A stretch of 42,969 nucleotides of DNA from CALJTV01 sp034435835 (GCA_034435835.1 DAOTWF010000007.1:1-42969), one strand, 5' to 3'; positions 7,745 through 17,183 are shown, counted from the stretch's first letter. Notes: generated by a model from the letters alone, not told the origin. Made by a program: numbers and translations.

Positions 7745-8869
7745 ATGTCTGGGTACAGAGACTACTATGAAATACTGGGGGTGCCGAGGAATGCCAGTGA
7801 TGAGGAAATAAAGAAGGCATTCCGCAAGCTAGCCTTCAAGTATCACCCTGACCATAATAAGGAACCAAACGCCGCGGAAAAGTTCAAAGAGATAAACGAA
7901 GCCTACGAGGTGCTCTCGGATGCCAGGAAAAGGGCGAACTACGACCGATATGGACGAGCCGCTACTTTAGACTGGTCTGGCTTCGATGAGTTTAACTTTG
8001 GCGGCCTTGGAGACATCTTCGATGCCTTCTTCGGCGCTGCTACCGCAACCCAGCAGCGCGCGCCACGGAAAGGCAACAACCTCAAAGCCGATCTGACCAT
8101 CTCCTTCGAGGAAGCCGTCTTCGGAGCAGACAAACAGATAGAACTCTGGAGGATCGAATCCTGCACCATGTGCCACGGGCTCGGCAGTAAGCCAGGGACA
8201 AACCCGGAGAAATGCCCGAACTGCGATGGTAGAGGTGAAGTGCGCCGCGTCCAGCAAGGTGTTTTCGGCCGTTTCACCTATGCCACCACCTGCCCCCGCT
8301 GCCATGGTGAGGGCTCAGTTATCATCAACCCCTGCCCCCAGTGCAAGGGCACCGGCAAAGTGAAAGTCAAAAGGATGCTCACCGTAACCATACCACCTGG
8401 AGTATATGAGACCTACCAGCTCCTTCTCCCCAACCAAGGTGATGCAGGTGAGTACGGCGGACCCCCGGGTGACGTACTTATTGCTCTATCCATAAAGCCC
8501 CACCACCTCTTCACCCGTAAGGGCTATGACATCGTCTACGAGCTGCCGATAAACTTCGCTCAGGCTGCACTGGGAGATAGCATCACCATTCCTACCATCG
8601 ATGGCGATGTGATACTGAAGATACCGGCCGGCACTCAGAACGGTACCGTCTTCCGCATCAAAGGGAAGGGCGTGCCACACCTCAACAAAAAGGGAAGGGG
8701 AGACCAAGTGGTTATAGTCAAGGTGGTCACACCGCAATCGATAACGGCTAGACAAAGGCAGCTTTTCGAAGAGCTGGCAAAACTCCTGCCGACACCTGAG
8801 GTACCCAGGGAGAAAGCCCCCGGTTCCACGCCCAGGACCGAGGCTGACGGCACTGCGTACCCGGGATAG
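7745..8869 (+). CDS. dnaJ: Molecular chaperone DnaJ
   Basis: This 374-residue DnaJ has a J domain at about 5-70 with HPD at 34-36, a short G/F region (about 79-97), and a full zinc-finger domain with four CxxCxGxG motifs (Cys140/143, 157/160, 183/186, 197/200). The C-terminal substrate-binding lobes follow. It stimulates DnaK and presents unfolded clients. Just after the zinc domain the usual glycine-rich segment is altered, with a tyrosine-rich stretch in its place. The ATG at 7745 has only a weak AAGG upstream. No dnaK or grpE is adjacent. It converges with gpsA, two bases apart. Confidence 0.96.
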   Translation: MSGYRDYYEILGVPRNASDEEIKKAFRKLAFKYHPDHNKEPNAAEKFKEINEAYEVLSDARKRANYDRYGRAATLDWSGFDEFNFGGLGDIFDAFFGAATATQQRAPRKGNNLKADLTISFEEAVFGADKQIELWRIESCTMCHGLGSKPGTNPEKCPNCDGRGEVRRVQQGVFGRFTYATTCPRCHGEGSVIINPCPQCKGTGKVKVKRMLTVTIPPGVYETYQLLLPNQGDAGEYGGPPGDVLIALSIKPHHLFTRKGYDIVYELPINFAQAALGDSITIPTIDGDVILKIPAGTQNGTVFRIKGKGVPHLNKKGRGDQVVIVKVVTPQSITARQRQLFEELAKLLPTPEVPREKAPGSTPRTEADGTAYPG

Positions 8870-8871
8870 GG

Positions 8872-9858
8872 CTAAAGCACCGTGTCTGGTTTCAGCCCAT
8901 CGGTAAACCGCTTAGCTATCTCGGCAGGCGGCAGTGACTCAAACAGCACACCATAAACAAGGTCGATAATCGGTGCCGTAAGCCTCAATTTTCCCACTAG
9001 GCGGTAGGCAGCTATGGTGGTATCAATGCCTTCAGCAACCTGTGTCATCGAAGTCCTTACCTCACCAAGCGACTTACCCTTCGCCAGCTCGTAGCCAACA
9101 TGGTAATTGCGGCTCAGTGGACTGCTACCAGTAGCAATGAGGTCACCAAGACCAGCCAGCCCGTAAAAAGTACTTGATCTCGCCCCCAGAGCCAGCCCTA
9201 ACCTGACGACTTCGTTCCATCCCAGTGTGATGAACGCCGCCTTGGCGTTGTTCCCCAACCCCAAGCCATCAAGCACGCCGGCGCCGATCGCGATAACATT
9301 TTTCAACGCGCCACAAAGCTCCACACCGACGATATCATCGCTGACATAGACAGAAAAACCAGGGGAGTTCAGCAACTCCTGCACCTGCTTCGCCACCTCC
9401 AGATTGCGGCATGCCACCACCGAGACGGCCGGTAGACCAGAGTTTATCTCCTTGGAAAGGTTGGGCCCCGAGAGCGCACATATCCGCTCCGACAAAGACT
9501 TAGGAATTTCTTCAGTCATCACCTCTGACATCCTCTTACCGGACTCAGCCTCAAGCCCTTTGGCTGCGCTGACCAGGGTCACAGAACTGCCGAGAAAAGT
9601 AGAGGTCAAACGCACGTTCTGCCTCAAACGCTGGGATGGCACAGCATATATAATAGCCTCCGCTGAATCCAGCACTTTTTCCAGGCTGGAGGAAATAGAA
9701 GGCTGAGCAGTAGATTGCATACCCGCCTCCCTGCTCTTCAGCGCCCCAGCTTCTGCTTCAGTCCTTGCCCACAGTACAACCTCTATACCTTTCCGGGCAA
9801 GCATCTGCCCCAGCGTATTCCCCCATGTGGTCGCGCCGATGATAGCTACCTTTTTCAC
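8872..9858 (-). CDS. gpsA: Glycerol-3-phosphate dehydrogenase [NAD(P)+]
   Basis: This 328-residue cytosolic enzyme makes sn-glycerol 3-phosphate from DHAP for phospholipid synthesis. It has an N-terminal Rossmann fold with a variant dinucleotide loop (G-A-T-T-W-G-N-T-L-G, where GxGxWG is usual) and the S-A-A-K-G-L-E motif with the active-site region. The C-terminal helical domain carries K-N-V-I-A-I-G-A-G and G-L-A-G-L-G-D-L. Length and motif order are standard. The start is GTG with GGAGGG upstream. It lies 19 bases behind plsY, the next enzyme in the pathway to use its product, so the two are likely cotranscribed with der. Confidence 0.95.
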   Translation of the reverse strand: MKKVAIIGATTWGNTLGQMLARKGIEVVLWARTEAEAGALKSREAGMQSTAQPSISSSLEKVLDSAEAIIYAVPSQRLRQNVRLTSTFLGSSVTLVSAAKGLEAESGKRMSEVMTEEIPKSLSERICALSGPNLSKEINSGLPAVSVVACRNLEVAKQVQELLNSPGFSVYVSDDIVGVELCGALKNVIAIGAGVLDGLGLGNNAKAAFITLGWNEVVRLGLALGARSSTFYGLAGLGDLIATGSSPLSRNYHVGYELAKGKSLGEVRTSMTQVAEGIDTTIAAYRLVGKLRLTAPIIDLVYGVLFESLPPAEIAKRFTDGLKPDTVL

Positions 9859-9877
9859 CTAAAACGAATCCCTCCCA

Positions 9878-10546
9878 TCATTGAGAATCTATATCGATCC
9901 GCTGGTCAACTCTGAGCTCCGTGCCTGCCTGCAGCCGGGCGATGTTCTTCCGGTGTTGGTATACGATCAGCCCGGCAGCCACAAGGCTGTAGACCAGATA
10001 CACCGGGGGAATATTATACACCACCGTCAATACCATGAATAGACACAGAATTCCCAGGCAGCTCAGAATGGAACCCAGAGACATATACTTGCTGCGCAAT
10101 ACCGTGAGTATCAGTATCAAGCCGCCGAAAATCGCTGCCAGCGGCCAGATAGCCATCCAGCTTCCGTAATAGGCTGCCACCCCTTTACCGCCACGGAACT
10201 TGACATACACCGACCAGTTATGCCCCACCATCACCATTAGGGCAGCAATGACCTGTGCATACTGCCAGTTCAAGGGGAAACCAGCAACCACCAGCACACC
10301 ATCACCAACAATAGCCCGCGCCACAAGCACTGCCGCTGCTCCTTTAATAACATCCAGCGCCATGGCAATCGCTCCTGCCCTCTTGCCCAGCACCCGCAGG
10401 ACATTCGTACCGCCGATGTTGCCGCTCCCGTATTTGGAAATATCGATCCCAGCCATCGTCTTGCTCACAATCAGCGCAAATGGGATAGCCCCGATCAGGT
10501 AACTGGCTAAGGCACTGATGATAAATTTAGCGACTATCATATTCAC
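9878..10546 (-). CDS. plsY: Glycerol-3-phosphate acyltransferase PlsY
   Basis: This 222-residue integral membrane enzyme transfers acyl groups from acyl-phosphate to G3P, the first acylation step in membrane lipid synthesis. The PlsY signatures are visible: S-Y-L-I-G-A-I-P-F-A near the N-terminus, G-S-G-N-I-G-G-T-N-V-L-R at about 41-52, and R-G-G-K-G-V-A in the later loop. There are about five to six hydrophobic segments. The start is GTG, overlapping the der stop as GTGA, typical translational coupling; an ATG two codons inside is the alternative. It works with gpsA just downstream. Confidence 0.95.
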   Translation of the reverse strand: MNMIVAKFIISALASYLIGAIPFALIVSKTMAGIDISKYGSGNIGGTNVLRVLGKRAGAIAMALDVIKGAAAVLVARAIVGDGVLVVAGFPLNWQYAQVIAALMVMVGHNWSVYVKFRGGKGVAAYYGSWMAIWPLAAIFGGLILILTVLRSKYMSLGSILSCLGILCLFMVLTVVYNIPPVYLVYSLVAAGLIVYQHRKNIARLQAGTELRVDQRIDIDSQ

Positions 10547-11874
10547 ACCCTCGTCCTTTCCGGTCTCTTGTCCGTTGCCTGCTTGAACGAGAACCGCAAT
10601 GCGGTGCCACGGAATCCAAAAGTCTGCCGCAGTCTGTTCTCCAGATAGCGCTGATAAGAGAAATGCATCAACTCCGGATCGTTGACAACAATAGTGAAAC
10701 TCGGCGGATTCACATCGGTCTGATAGGCACGTAGAATGCGCAGCCGTCTTAGCCCCTTCCGGGGAGGGGACTGCGCCAGCACAGCATCTTTAATCAGTTT
10801 GTCCACCACTTTATCAGGTAGCCTCTTCTGTCTTTCCCGCCATACCTCAAGTGCCTCAGGTATTACCTTCTCCACATTATGCCCTGTCTTTGCCGAGACA
10901 TACAATACCGGCACGTGGGACATAAACTTAAGACGCTCGTTAACACGGTCAGCATACTCCTCTATACTACCTAACACCAAGTCCCACTTGTTCGTCACCA
11001 GCACCATGCCCTTGCAAGCCTCCTTCACATAGCCTGCAATATGGAGGTCCTGGGCAGTAAGAAATTCTGTAGCATCGATAACCAGCAGAGCAACATCGCA
11101 CCTGTTAATGGCGTTCAGTGTCCTGAGCAAGCTATAATACTCGATGCCCTCTTCAACGCGCCCTCGCCTTCTGATACCTGCCGTATCTATTAGCAATACT
11201 TTCTGCCCCTGACAATGGAACACCGTGTCCAGCGCATCCCGTGTTGTCCCCGGCGTCTCGTCCACTATAGCCCGCTCCTCCCCAACAATAGCGTTGAGCA
11301 ACATAGACTTTCCCACATTGGGGCGGCCCACAATAGCCAGCTTTGGCAAGTCCAATTCAGAGGGCGCTGCTTCGGGTTCTGCCGGCAGATGCCTCAGCAC
11401 AACTTCCACCAGACGGCTCACGCCTCTGCCGTGCTGACCACTGACGATCACTGGCTCGCCAAGTCCCAAACTATAGAGTTCGGCTGCCTGGCTGTCCAGC
11501 CCAGCATGGTCCGCTTTATTAGCCACTATCACCACCGGCTTGCCACAACCGCGTAGTAAATCGGCTATTTCATAGTCCACCGGCAGCACTCCCTCACGGA
11601 TGTTGGTCAAAAAAATTATCACATCGGCACCAGCTATAGCTGCCTGTACCTGGCCCTTGACTTTCTGAGTTAGCGAGGATCTGGGGTTAGGATCGAGCCC
11701 GCCAGTATCAACCAGGGTCACCTTCCGCCCCGACCAGTCCACATCAGCAAAAATGCGGTCGCGCGTCGTCCCAGGCAGGTCCTCAACAATAGCTATCCTG
11801 CGGCCTGCCAGGCGGTTGAACAGCGTGGACTTCCCCACATTCGCCCTACCCACAATGGCAACGACTGGCTTCAT
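10543..11874 (-). CDS. der: Ribosome biogenesis GTPase Der (EngA)
   Basis: This 443-residue protein has the hallmark two tandem GTPase domains and a C-terminal KH-like domain. The first P-loop is GRANVGKST (about residue 8) with DTGG and NKAD. The second is GRPNVGKSM (about residue 183) with DTAG and TNKWD. Der is needed for maturation of the 50S ribosomal subunit. It is the first gene of the der-plsY-gpsA run. No strong promoter was recognised in the roughly 70 bases between it and argF. Confidence 0.97.
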   Translation of the reverse strand: MKPVVAIVGRANVGKSTLFNRLAGRRIAIVEDLPGTTRDRIFADVDWSGRKVTLVDTGGLDPNPRSSLTQKVKGQVQAAIAGADVIIFLTNIREGVLPVDYEIADLLRGCGKPVVIVANKADHAGLDSQAAELYSLGLGEPVIVSGQHGRGVSRLVEVVLRHLPAEPEAAPSELDLPKLAIVGRPNVGKSMLLNAIVGEERAIVDETPGTTRDALDTVFHCQGQKVLLIDTAGIRRRGRVEEGIEYYSLLRTLNAINRCDVALLVIDATEFLTAQDLHIAGYVKEACKGMVLVTNKWDLVLGSIEEYADRVNERLKFMSHVPVLYVSAKTGHNVEKVIPEALEVWRERQKRLPDKVVDKLIKDAVLAQSPPRKGLRRLRILRAYQTDVNPPSFTIVVNDPELMHFSYQRYLENRLRQTFGFRGTALRFSFKQATDKRPERTRV

Positions 11875-11945
11875 CTACCGGGAAACTCCTGCAAGAAACG
11901 TCCTGCTAGTTGCTGCTTAAAACATATCATTCACCAGCTCCCTGC

Positions 11946-12866
11946 CTAACCCCTGCGGAACAGGTGGATAAGCAACGCCTTTTGAATATGCAACCTGTTC
12001 TCAGCTTGGTCGAAGACCACCGAGCTCGGGCTTTCCAACAGACCGATCGCTACTTCTTCCCCATGATGGGCTGGCATGGGGTGCATCAAAATTGCATCCG
12101 GCTTTGCCATCGTAAGCAATTTGTCGTTCACTTGATAACGGGCAAAATCCTTTCTGCGCTTATCAGCCTCAGCCTCTTGACCCATGCTTGTCCAGACATC
12201 CGTGTATACTACATCGGCTTCCCGCGCAGCTTCCGCTGGCTCCCTAGTAAGCAAAATCTCCGCGCCGTTAACAGTAGCAAACTCCTTCGCTTTGCTGAGG
12301 ACCTCTTCTTTAACCTCGTAGCCCGTAGGTGACGCAATCCGGAAATTCACCCCCGTCATAGCACAAGCCAGCAGTAGGCTATGCGCCACATTATTGCCAT
12401 CACCTATAAAAGCGAGAGTCAATCCACTGAGCTTGCCCTTCTTTTCCTGAATGGTCAACAGGTCACCAAGTGCCTGGCACGGATGCTCATGGTCGGAAAG
12501 TGCATTGATGACCGGAACACTGGCATACTCTGCCAGAACCTCTAGGGTCTGGTGGGAGAAAGTGCGGGCTATTATGCCATGGACATACCGGCTGAGCACA
12601 CGGGCAACGTCAGATACTGGCTCACGCTTGCCTAAGTTTACCTCCTCAGGAGAAAGATAAAAGCACTGCCCGCCCAATTGCCGTATCGCCACTTCAAAGC
12701 TGGCCCTAGTACGCAATGAGGGCTTTTCAAAAATGAGGGCGAAAATTTTGTCCTTAAGCACAGGCGGTTTCTCCCGGCGCTTTAGTTTCAAAGCATTACC
12801 GATCAGCTTCTCCACTTCACTGGAGGTCAGGTCTGCAACAGAAAGGACATCCTTTGCTACCTTCAT
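11946..12866 (-). CDS. argF: Ornithine carbamoyltransferase
   Basis: This 306-residue enzyme converts ornithine and carbamoyl phosphate to citrulline. The carbamoyl-phosphate motif K-P-S-L-R-T-R is near residue 48, the H-P-C-Q motif is present, and the ornithine-binding segment D-V-W-T-S-M-G is typical of OTCases rather than aspartate carbamoyltransferases. The usual H-C-L-P motif reads H-P-M-P here, so the cysteine that contacts ornithine in studied enzymes is absent. I start at the ATG 12864-12866, because the longer in-frame start at 12914 lies upstream of the likely -10. No other arginine gene is in the window. Confidence 0.92.
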   Translation of the reverse strand: MKVAKDVLSVADLTSSEVEKLIGNALKLKRREKPPVLKDKIFALIFEKPSLRTRASFEVAIRQLGGQCFYLSPEEVNLGKREPVSDVARVLSRYVHGIIARTFSHQTLEVLAEYASVPVINALSDHEHPCQALGDLLTIQEKKGKLSGLTLAFIGDGNNVAHSLLLACAMTGVNFRIASPTGYEVKEEVLSKAKEFATVNGAEILLTREPAEAAREADVVYTDVWTSMGQEAEADKRRKDFARYQVNDKLLTMAKPDAILMHPMPAHHGEEVAIGLLESPSSVVFDQAENRLHIQKALLIHLFRRG

Positions 12867-12890
12867 CGCGCACCGCTTCCAGCGAAATCT

Positions 12891-12924
12891 AGTATACCAC
12901 ACGCTGTCGCTCATGGTATATAAT
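12891..12924. promoter_or_regulatory. Divergent -10 elements for argF and polA
   Basis: TATACT on the minus strand (12891-12896) is placed for argF, and TATAAT on the plus strand (12919-12924) is placed for polA. The -35 matches are weak on both strands. The two start regions share only about 30 bases, so the promoters probably interfere with each other. Confidence 0.55.
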
Positions 12925-12962
12925 GCGGGCGTGCGGTAGCCACTGGCATCGGGGGCGAGACC

Positions 12963-15680
12963 ATGGAGAAGACCAAACCTTTACTACTGCTGTTCGATGG
13001 CAATGCGCTGGTGCACCGTGCCTTCCATGCGCTTCCTCCGTTAACTGTAACCAGGACGGGAGAAATGGTAAATGCGGTCCAGGGCTTTGCCAGCACCCTG
13101 CTTAAAGTGCTCGGCGAAATCAAGCCGACCCATTGGGCAATCGCTTTCGACCGACCGACACCTACCTTCCGTCATGAAAAATTCGAAGAGTACAAAGCCC
13201 AACGCCCCAGAACACCCGACGAGCTTGTCACCCAAATAGAACGGGTACACCAACTGGCAGAAGCCTTTCACATCCCCATCTTTGAAATCGATGGCTTCGA
13301 AGCTGATGACATCCTCGGCACTTTGAGCCGTCAGGCAAACGAACGCGGCATAGAAACCATTATAGTAACCGGTGACAACGACGTCCTCCAAGTAGTCTCC
13401 CCGAAGACGAAAGTGCTCGCCCCCAGAAGGACCTTCAGTGACACGGTGCTCTACGATGAATCACTGGTCGAAGAAAAGTACGGAATTCCCCCCAGGCAGC
13501 TTGCCGATTTCAAGGCGCTTACTGGTGACCCTTCAGACAATATACCTAGCATCCCGGGCATCGGTGAAAAGACCGCTGCTAGACTGCTCCAGCAGTTCGG
13601 CAGCCTTGACGAAATCTATGCCCATATCGATGAGGTAAGCCCCGATAAGGTGAGGGCACTGCTCCAGCAGTACAGAGAACAAGTCTTCCGAAATCAGGAA
13701 CTTGCCCGCATAGTCACCTCGGTGCCTGTGACTCTTGACCTGGATAGTTGCCGCGTCACCATATATGACCGACAGAAAGTGGTGGAACTCTTCCGCGAGC
13801 TCGGCTTCGCGCAGTTACTTTCCAGACTGCCGCAGGAAATCGGAGTTATGGAGCGGGCCCCTGTCCAGGCCAAAGTACCGGTAAAAGGGGATTACCATAT
13901 AGTTGCAACACAAGATGCCCTTGAAAGACTTCTGGCACAGCTCACCGCGGTTGAAGAGTTCGCCATCGATTTGGAGACCTCTAGCAAAGAGGTAATGACC
14001 GCCGACCTGGTCGGTATCTCCATATCGCTGCGACCGGCTGAAGCCTATTACATACCGGTTGGGCATCGTGGCTTGAGCCAGGTCAGCCAGCTATCGCTAT
14101 CCATGGTCATCGACCACCTCAAGACCGTCATCGAAGATCCAACGAAAGCCAAAATAGCCCATAATGGCAAATTCGACATGATAGCTCTTGCCGAGCATGG
14201 CATCGCGCTCCACAACCTTGCCTTTGACACCATGCTAGCCGCCCATCTACTTGGGGAGAAGGCGCTAAGCCTCAAAGCGCTGGCATTCAACAGGCTTGGT
14301 GTAGAGATGACACCCATCGATGACCTCATCGGCAAAGGGACAAAGCAGGTCTCCATGGCAATGGTACCCATAGAGCAGGTTGCCCAGTATGCCTGTGCCG
14401 ATGCCGATATAACCCTGAGGCTTAAAGAACAGCTTGAACCTGAACTCCGCAACCATGGCTTGTGGCAGCTTTTCTCAGAAGTGGAAATGCCGCTGGTCCC
14501 AGTCCTTGTAGCCATGGAAAGGAACGGGGTGGCTTTAGACCTGGACATGCTTCGCGAGATGTCACACAGCCTGGGTAGAGAAATGATGAGGATAGAGGCT
14601 GAGATTTACAACTGCCTGGGGCATAAATTCAACTTAAACTCCTCCCAGCAGCTCTCCCAGGTGCTCTACGAAGAGCTGAAGCTCCCAAAGCCACGGAAAA
14701 CAAAAAGCGGCTACTCCACCGAGGCATCAGCGCTGGAGGAACTCAAAGGAACTCACCCCATAATCGAGCTGGTGCTACAATACCGCCAGCTCGCCAAACT
14801 GAAGTCAACCTATACAGACGCCTTCCTAGAACTCATCAACCGCAGAACCGGCAGGCTCCACACTAGCTTCAACCAGACGGGTACTGTCACCGGGCGTCTG
14901 TCCTCCAGCGAGCCCAACCTGCAGAATATACCGGTGCGCGGTGAACTGGGCAACAAAATAAGGCAGGCAATAATTGCCCAGCCCGGATGGCTGCTGGTAT
15001 CAGCCGACTATTCTCAGATAGACCTCAGGGTTCTAGCACATGTTTCCCAGGACCCAGAACTCATAGCCACCTTTTTAAGAGACGAAGACGTCCATACCGC
15101 CACAGCATCGCGGGTGTTCAATGTTCCGCCAGAGAAAGTGACTCCAGAGATGCGCCGCGTTGCCAAAACAGTCAATTTCGGCGTCATCTACGGCATGAGC
15201 GATTACGGCTTGGAACAGGCAACCAGCTTCACCCGCGAGGAGGCCGCCCGGTTTATCGCCTCCTACTTCGAAAAATATCCTGGGATCAAGAAATACATTG
15301 AGGACACCACGAGACAGGCAAGAGAACTCGGTTATGTACAGACGGTGATGGGGAGAAGAAGGTACATTCCGGAGATAAACTCCCCAAACCGCCAGGTCAG
15401 AGAAGCTGCTGAGCGCATGGCAATCAACATGCCCGTGCAGGGGACATCGGCTGATATCATCAAAATCGCTATGGTCAACCTCTACCGCGAGATGGTGAAA
15501 AGATGCCTCAAAAGCAAAATGCTTCTCCAAGTACACGATGAACTTGTTTTCGAGGTCCCACCTGATGAACTCGATACCATGAGACAGCTCATCGCCGAGC
15601 TCATGCCCAATGCCCTGAAGCTCATCGTGCCCTTGAAAATAGACATCAAAGTGGGCAAAAATTGGGCAGAAATGAGATAA
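12963..15680 (+). CDS. polA: DNA polymerase I
   Basis: This 905-residue protein carries all three activities. The 5'-3' nuclease domain is at 1-290. The 3'-5' exonuclease domain (about 310-490) appears intact, with D-L-E-T near residue 334, an N-x3-F-D motif and Y-A-C-A-D-A-D. The family A polymerase domain has motif A DYSQIDLR (about 681), motif B K-T-V-N-F-G-V-I-Y-G (about 735) and motif C V-H-D-E-L-V-F (about 857). Many thermophile and some Chloroflexota Pol I proteins lack proofreading residues; these are retained here. The ATG follows GGGGGCGAG. mutM starts one base after its stop, so repair genes are coupled. Confidence 0.97.
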   Translation: MEKTKPLLLLFDGNALVHRAFHALPPLTVTRTGEMVNAVQGFASTLLKVLGEIKPTHWAIAFDRPTPTFRHEKFEEYKAQRPRTPDELVTQIERVHQLAEAFHIPIFEIDGFEADDILGTLSRQANERGIETIIVTGDNDVLQVVSPKTKVLAPRRTFSDTVLYDESLVEEKYGIPPRQLADFKALTGDPSDNIPSIPGIGEKTAARLLQQFGSLDEIYAHIDEVSPDKVRALLQQYREQVFRNQELARIVTSVPVTLDLDSCRVTIYDRQKVVELFRELGFAQLLSRLPQEIGVMERAPVQAKVPVKGDYHIVATQDALERLLAQLTAVEEFAIDLETSSKEVMTADLVGISISLRPAEAYYIPVGHRGLSQVSQLSLSMVIDHLKTVIEDPTKAKIAHNGKFDMIALAEHGIALHNLAFDTMLAAHLLGEKALSLKALAFNRLGVEMTPIDDLIGKGTKQVSMAMVPIEQVAQYACADADITLRLKEQLEPELRNHGLWQLFSEVEMPLVPVLVAMERNGVALDLDMLREMSHSLGREMMRIEAEIYNCLGHKFNLNSSQQLSQVLYEELKLPKPRKTKSGYSTEASALEELKGTHPIIELVLQYRQLAKLKSTYTDAFLELINRRTGRLHTSFNQTGTVTGRLSSSEPNLQNIPVRGELGNKIRQAIIAQPGWLLVSADYSQIDLRVLAHVSQDPELIATFLRDEDVHTATASRVFNVPPEKVTPEMRRVAKTVNFGVIYGMSDYGLEQATSFTREEAARFIASYFEKYPGIKKYIEDTTRQARELGYVQTVMGRRRYIPEINSPNRQVREAAERMAINMPVQGTSADIIKIAMVNLYREMVKRCLKSKMLLQVHDELVFEVPPDELDTMRQLIAELMPNALKLIVPLKIDIKVGKNWAEMR

Positions 15681-15681
15681 A

Positions 15682-16491
15682 GTGCCAGAGCTACCTGAAG
15701 TCGAGACCATAAGAAGAGAACTTGAACCATACCTAGTAGGAGGAAAATTCGCTGCGGTCTCCACGCATGACCCAAAGATAGTCTCTCCTCTCACTGTTGA
15801 GCAGTTCCAGACTGAGCTCGTAGGGCAAGGGATTAAAGGTTTGAAGCGCCGCGGCAAGTACCTATTCTTCCACCTATCTAATGGCAAGTGTTTGATAATA
15901 CACTTGAGGGTGTCAGGCGCCCTGCTGCTCAACCCCACCCAACCCCAAAACCATGTTAGACTTGTTTTCTCCATGGACAATGGCTCAAAATTAGTCTTTG
16001 TTGACCGCAGGCGCCTGGGCGTGGTAACAATTCTGGATAGCGAAAAGCCAATAGATAAGAGCCTTGGTCCCGAGCCACTGGAAACCGGCTTCACTGCCAG
16101 AGAACTCGCCCGCAGGTTGCAGGGGCGTACGGCATCCATAAAAGCAGTCCTGCTGGATCAGAAAGTAGTCGCCGGCATCGGCAACATGTATGCCGATGAG
16201 GCGCTTTTCAAAGCCAGAATCCACCCTCTGCGCCCTGCAGGTGACCTTTCACCGCAGGAAATTCGGAGGCTCTTCTCCGCCATCAGAAGTACCTTGCGTT
16301 CCGCCATTGAAAACAAAGGGGCAAGCGTAGAGACCTACCTACGCCCCGGCGGTGAAAAAGGAATAGCCCACTTCAACTTCAAAGTGGCACATTGCGGCGG
16401 CAAACCCTGTCCCAAGTGTGGTACCCCTATCCAGCGCCTTCCCCTAAGGAACCGCGGTACTTACTTCTGCCCCTACTGCCAGAAGTATTGA
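15682..16491 (+). CDS. mutM: Formamidopyrimidine-DNA glycosylase (MutM/Fpg)
   Basis: This 269-residue protein removes 8-oxoguanine and other oxidised purines and nicks the abasic site. It starts with GTG, and after Met removal the catalytic Pro-Glu (P-E-L-P-E-V-E-T) is N-terminal as required. The conserved lysine lies in K-R-R-G-K-Y-L (about 56). The H2TH region V-A-G-I-G-N-M-Y-A-D-E is at about 165. The C-terminal zinc finger has two CxxC pairs (CPKC and CPYC). It directly follows polA with one base between the ORFs, consistent with a base-excision repair operon. Confidence 0.96.
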   Translation: MPELPEVETIRRELEPYLVGGKFAAVSTHDPKIVSPLTVEQFQTELVGQGIKGLKRRGKYLFFHLSNGKCLIIHLRVSGALLLNPTQPQNHVRLVFSMDNGSKLVFVDRRRLGVVTILDSEKPIDKSLGPEPLETGFTARELARRLQGRTASIKAVLLDQKVVAGIGNMYADEALFKARIHPLRPAGDLSPQEIRRLFSAIRSTLRSAIENKGASVETYLRPGGEKGIAHFNFKVAHCGGKPCPKCGTPIQRLPLRNRGTYFCPYCQKY

Positions 16492-16524
16492 CAGCGGTGT
16501 TATGGTGGCTTTATTGCTCTGCCA

Positions 16525-16830
16525 ATGAATATATCGGCGGAAACGACGATTGTACCACCCGTAATGCAGGCATTGCCAGCAGCGTTGACTGCTGACGAGA
16601 AGGCCTGCCACACAGGCTGCGTCTGCCTGACAAAAGAGCAGGCAATCAAAAGGTACGGAGAAAAGGTGGTGCTATGTCAGGATAAGCCATGTGGCTATGA
16701 GGGAAACATCGAGAAGTGCTGCTGGAGGGTTGCTACCGAAGAATTGGTAGCCCGGGCGGATGCGTCCGCATACCGAAAGAAGAGGGGTACAAGATGGCCT
16801 ACGAGCTCTATATTAGGAACAGCCCTGTAG
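16525..16830 (+). CDS. Small cysteine-rich repeat protein (first of pair)
   Basis: This 101-residue ORF contains the cysteine pattern C-x2-G-C-x-C-L-x6-A-...-L-C-Q-x3-C-G-Y, followed by a C-C pair, at about residues 28-68. The same pattern recurs in the next ORF. Clustered cysteines suggest a metal-binding or disulphide module, but I cannot assign a function. There is no good ribosome binding site; an in-frame ATG at 16564 is an alternative start. The last third loses similarity to the repeat and overlaps the next ORF in another frame, so this may be a remnant of a longer protein. Confidence 0.5.
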   Translation: MNISAETTIVPPVMQALPAALTADEKACHTGCVCLTKEQAIKRYGEKVVLCQDKPCGYEGNIEKCCWRVATEELVARADASAYRKKRGTRWPTSSILGTAL

Positions 16831-17135
16831 CTAACATGAGAAGCTCGGTATGGCAAAGCTTTGCCTCCGTCAGGCCGGCGCTACAGTCCTGTCCTTCAGG
16901 GTGCGCCTGTCTGGCGGAGGCTGAAGCAAAAAGACTGGGCTATACCAGCCTGTGTCAGGGACAGAAAACTGTCTGCGGCTATGATGCCCGGAAAAACCCA
17001 CAGTACTGCTTCGCCAAACCAGCGGAGACCGCTCAGCGCAAGCCCGGTAAAATTGTAATCGACCCAGCGAGCGACCGGTTATTATTACTCTCCCCAAGTG
17101 CCCGCGCAACGCGCCAGGACAGAGGCACACGGTAA
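16794..17135 (+). CDS. Small cysteine-rich repeat protein (second of pair)
   Basis: This 113-residue protein starts M-A-Y-E-L-Y-I-R-N with a GAGGGG ribosome binding site shortly upstream. Residues about 32-75 hold C-P-S-G-C-A-C-L, then an A-x-A-K-R stretch, L-C-Q, V-C-G-Y and a final Cys. This closely parallels the first ORF and spans a comparable length. I do not know its function; a small redox or metal module is possible. The tail is basic and low in complexity. It overlaps the first ORF by 37 bases, in a different frame. Confidence 0.6.
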   Translation: MAYELYIRNSPVANMRSSVWQSFASVRPALQSCPSGCACLAEAEAKRLGYTSLCQGQKTVCGYDARKNPQYCFAKPAETAQRKPGKIVIDPASDRLLLLSPSARATRQDRGTR

Positions 17136-17183
17136 CCGCCACAAATACTGGAAAGTGCTGAGACAGGCATTTCTGACACTCTC

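Noticed and set aside
12867..12914. Longer N-terminus for ArgF
   Set aside because: It lies upstream of the likely -10 and adds residues not usual for OTCase.
15075..16139. A 354-codon minus-strand ORF across polA and mutM
   Set aside because: It is antisense to two well-supported genes with conserved motifs, and its translation shows no recognisable domain.
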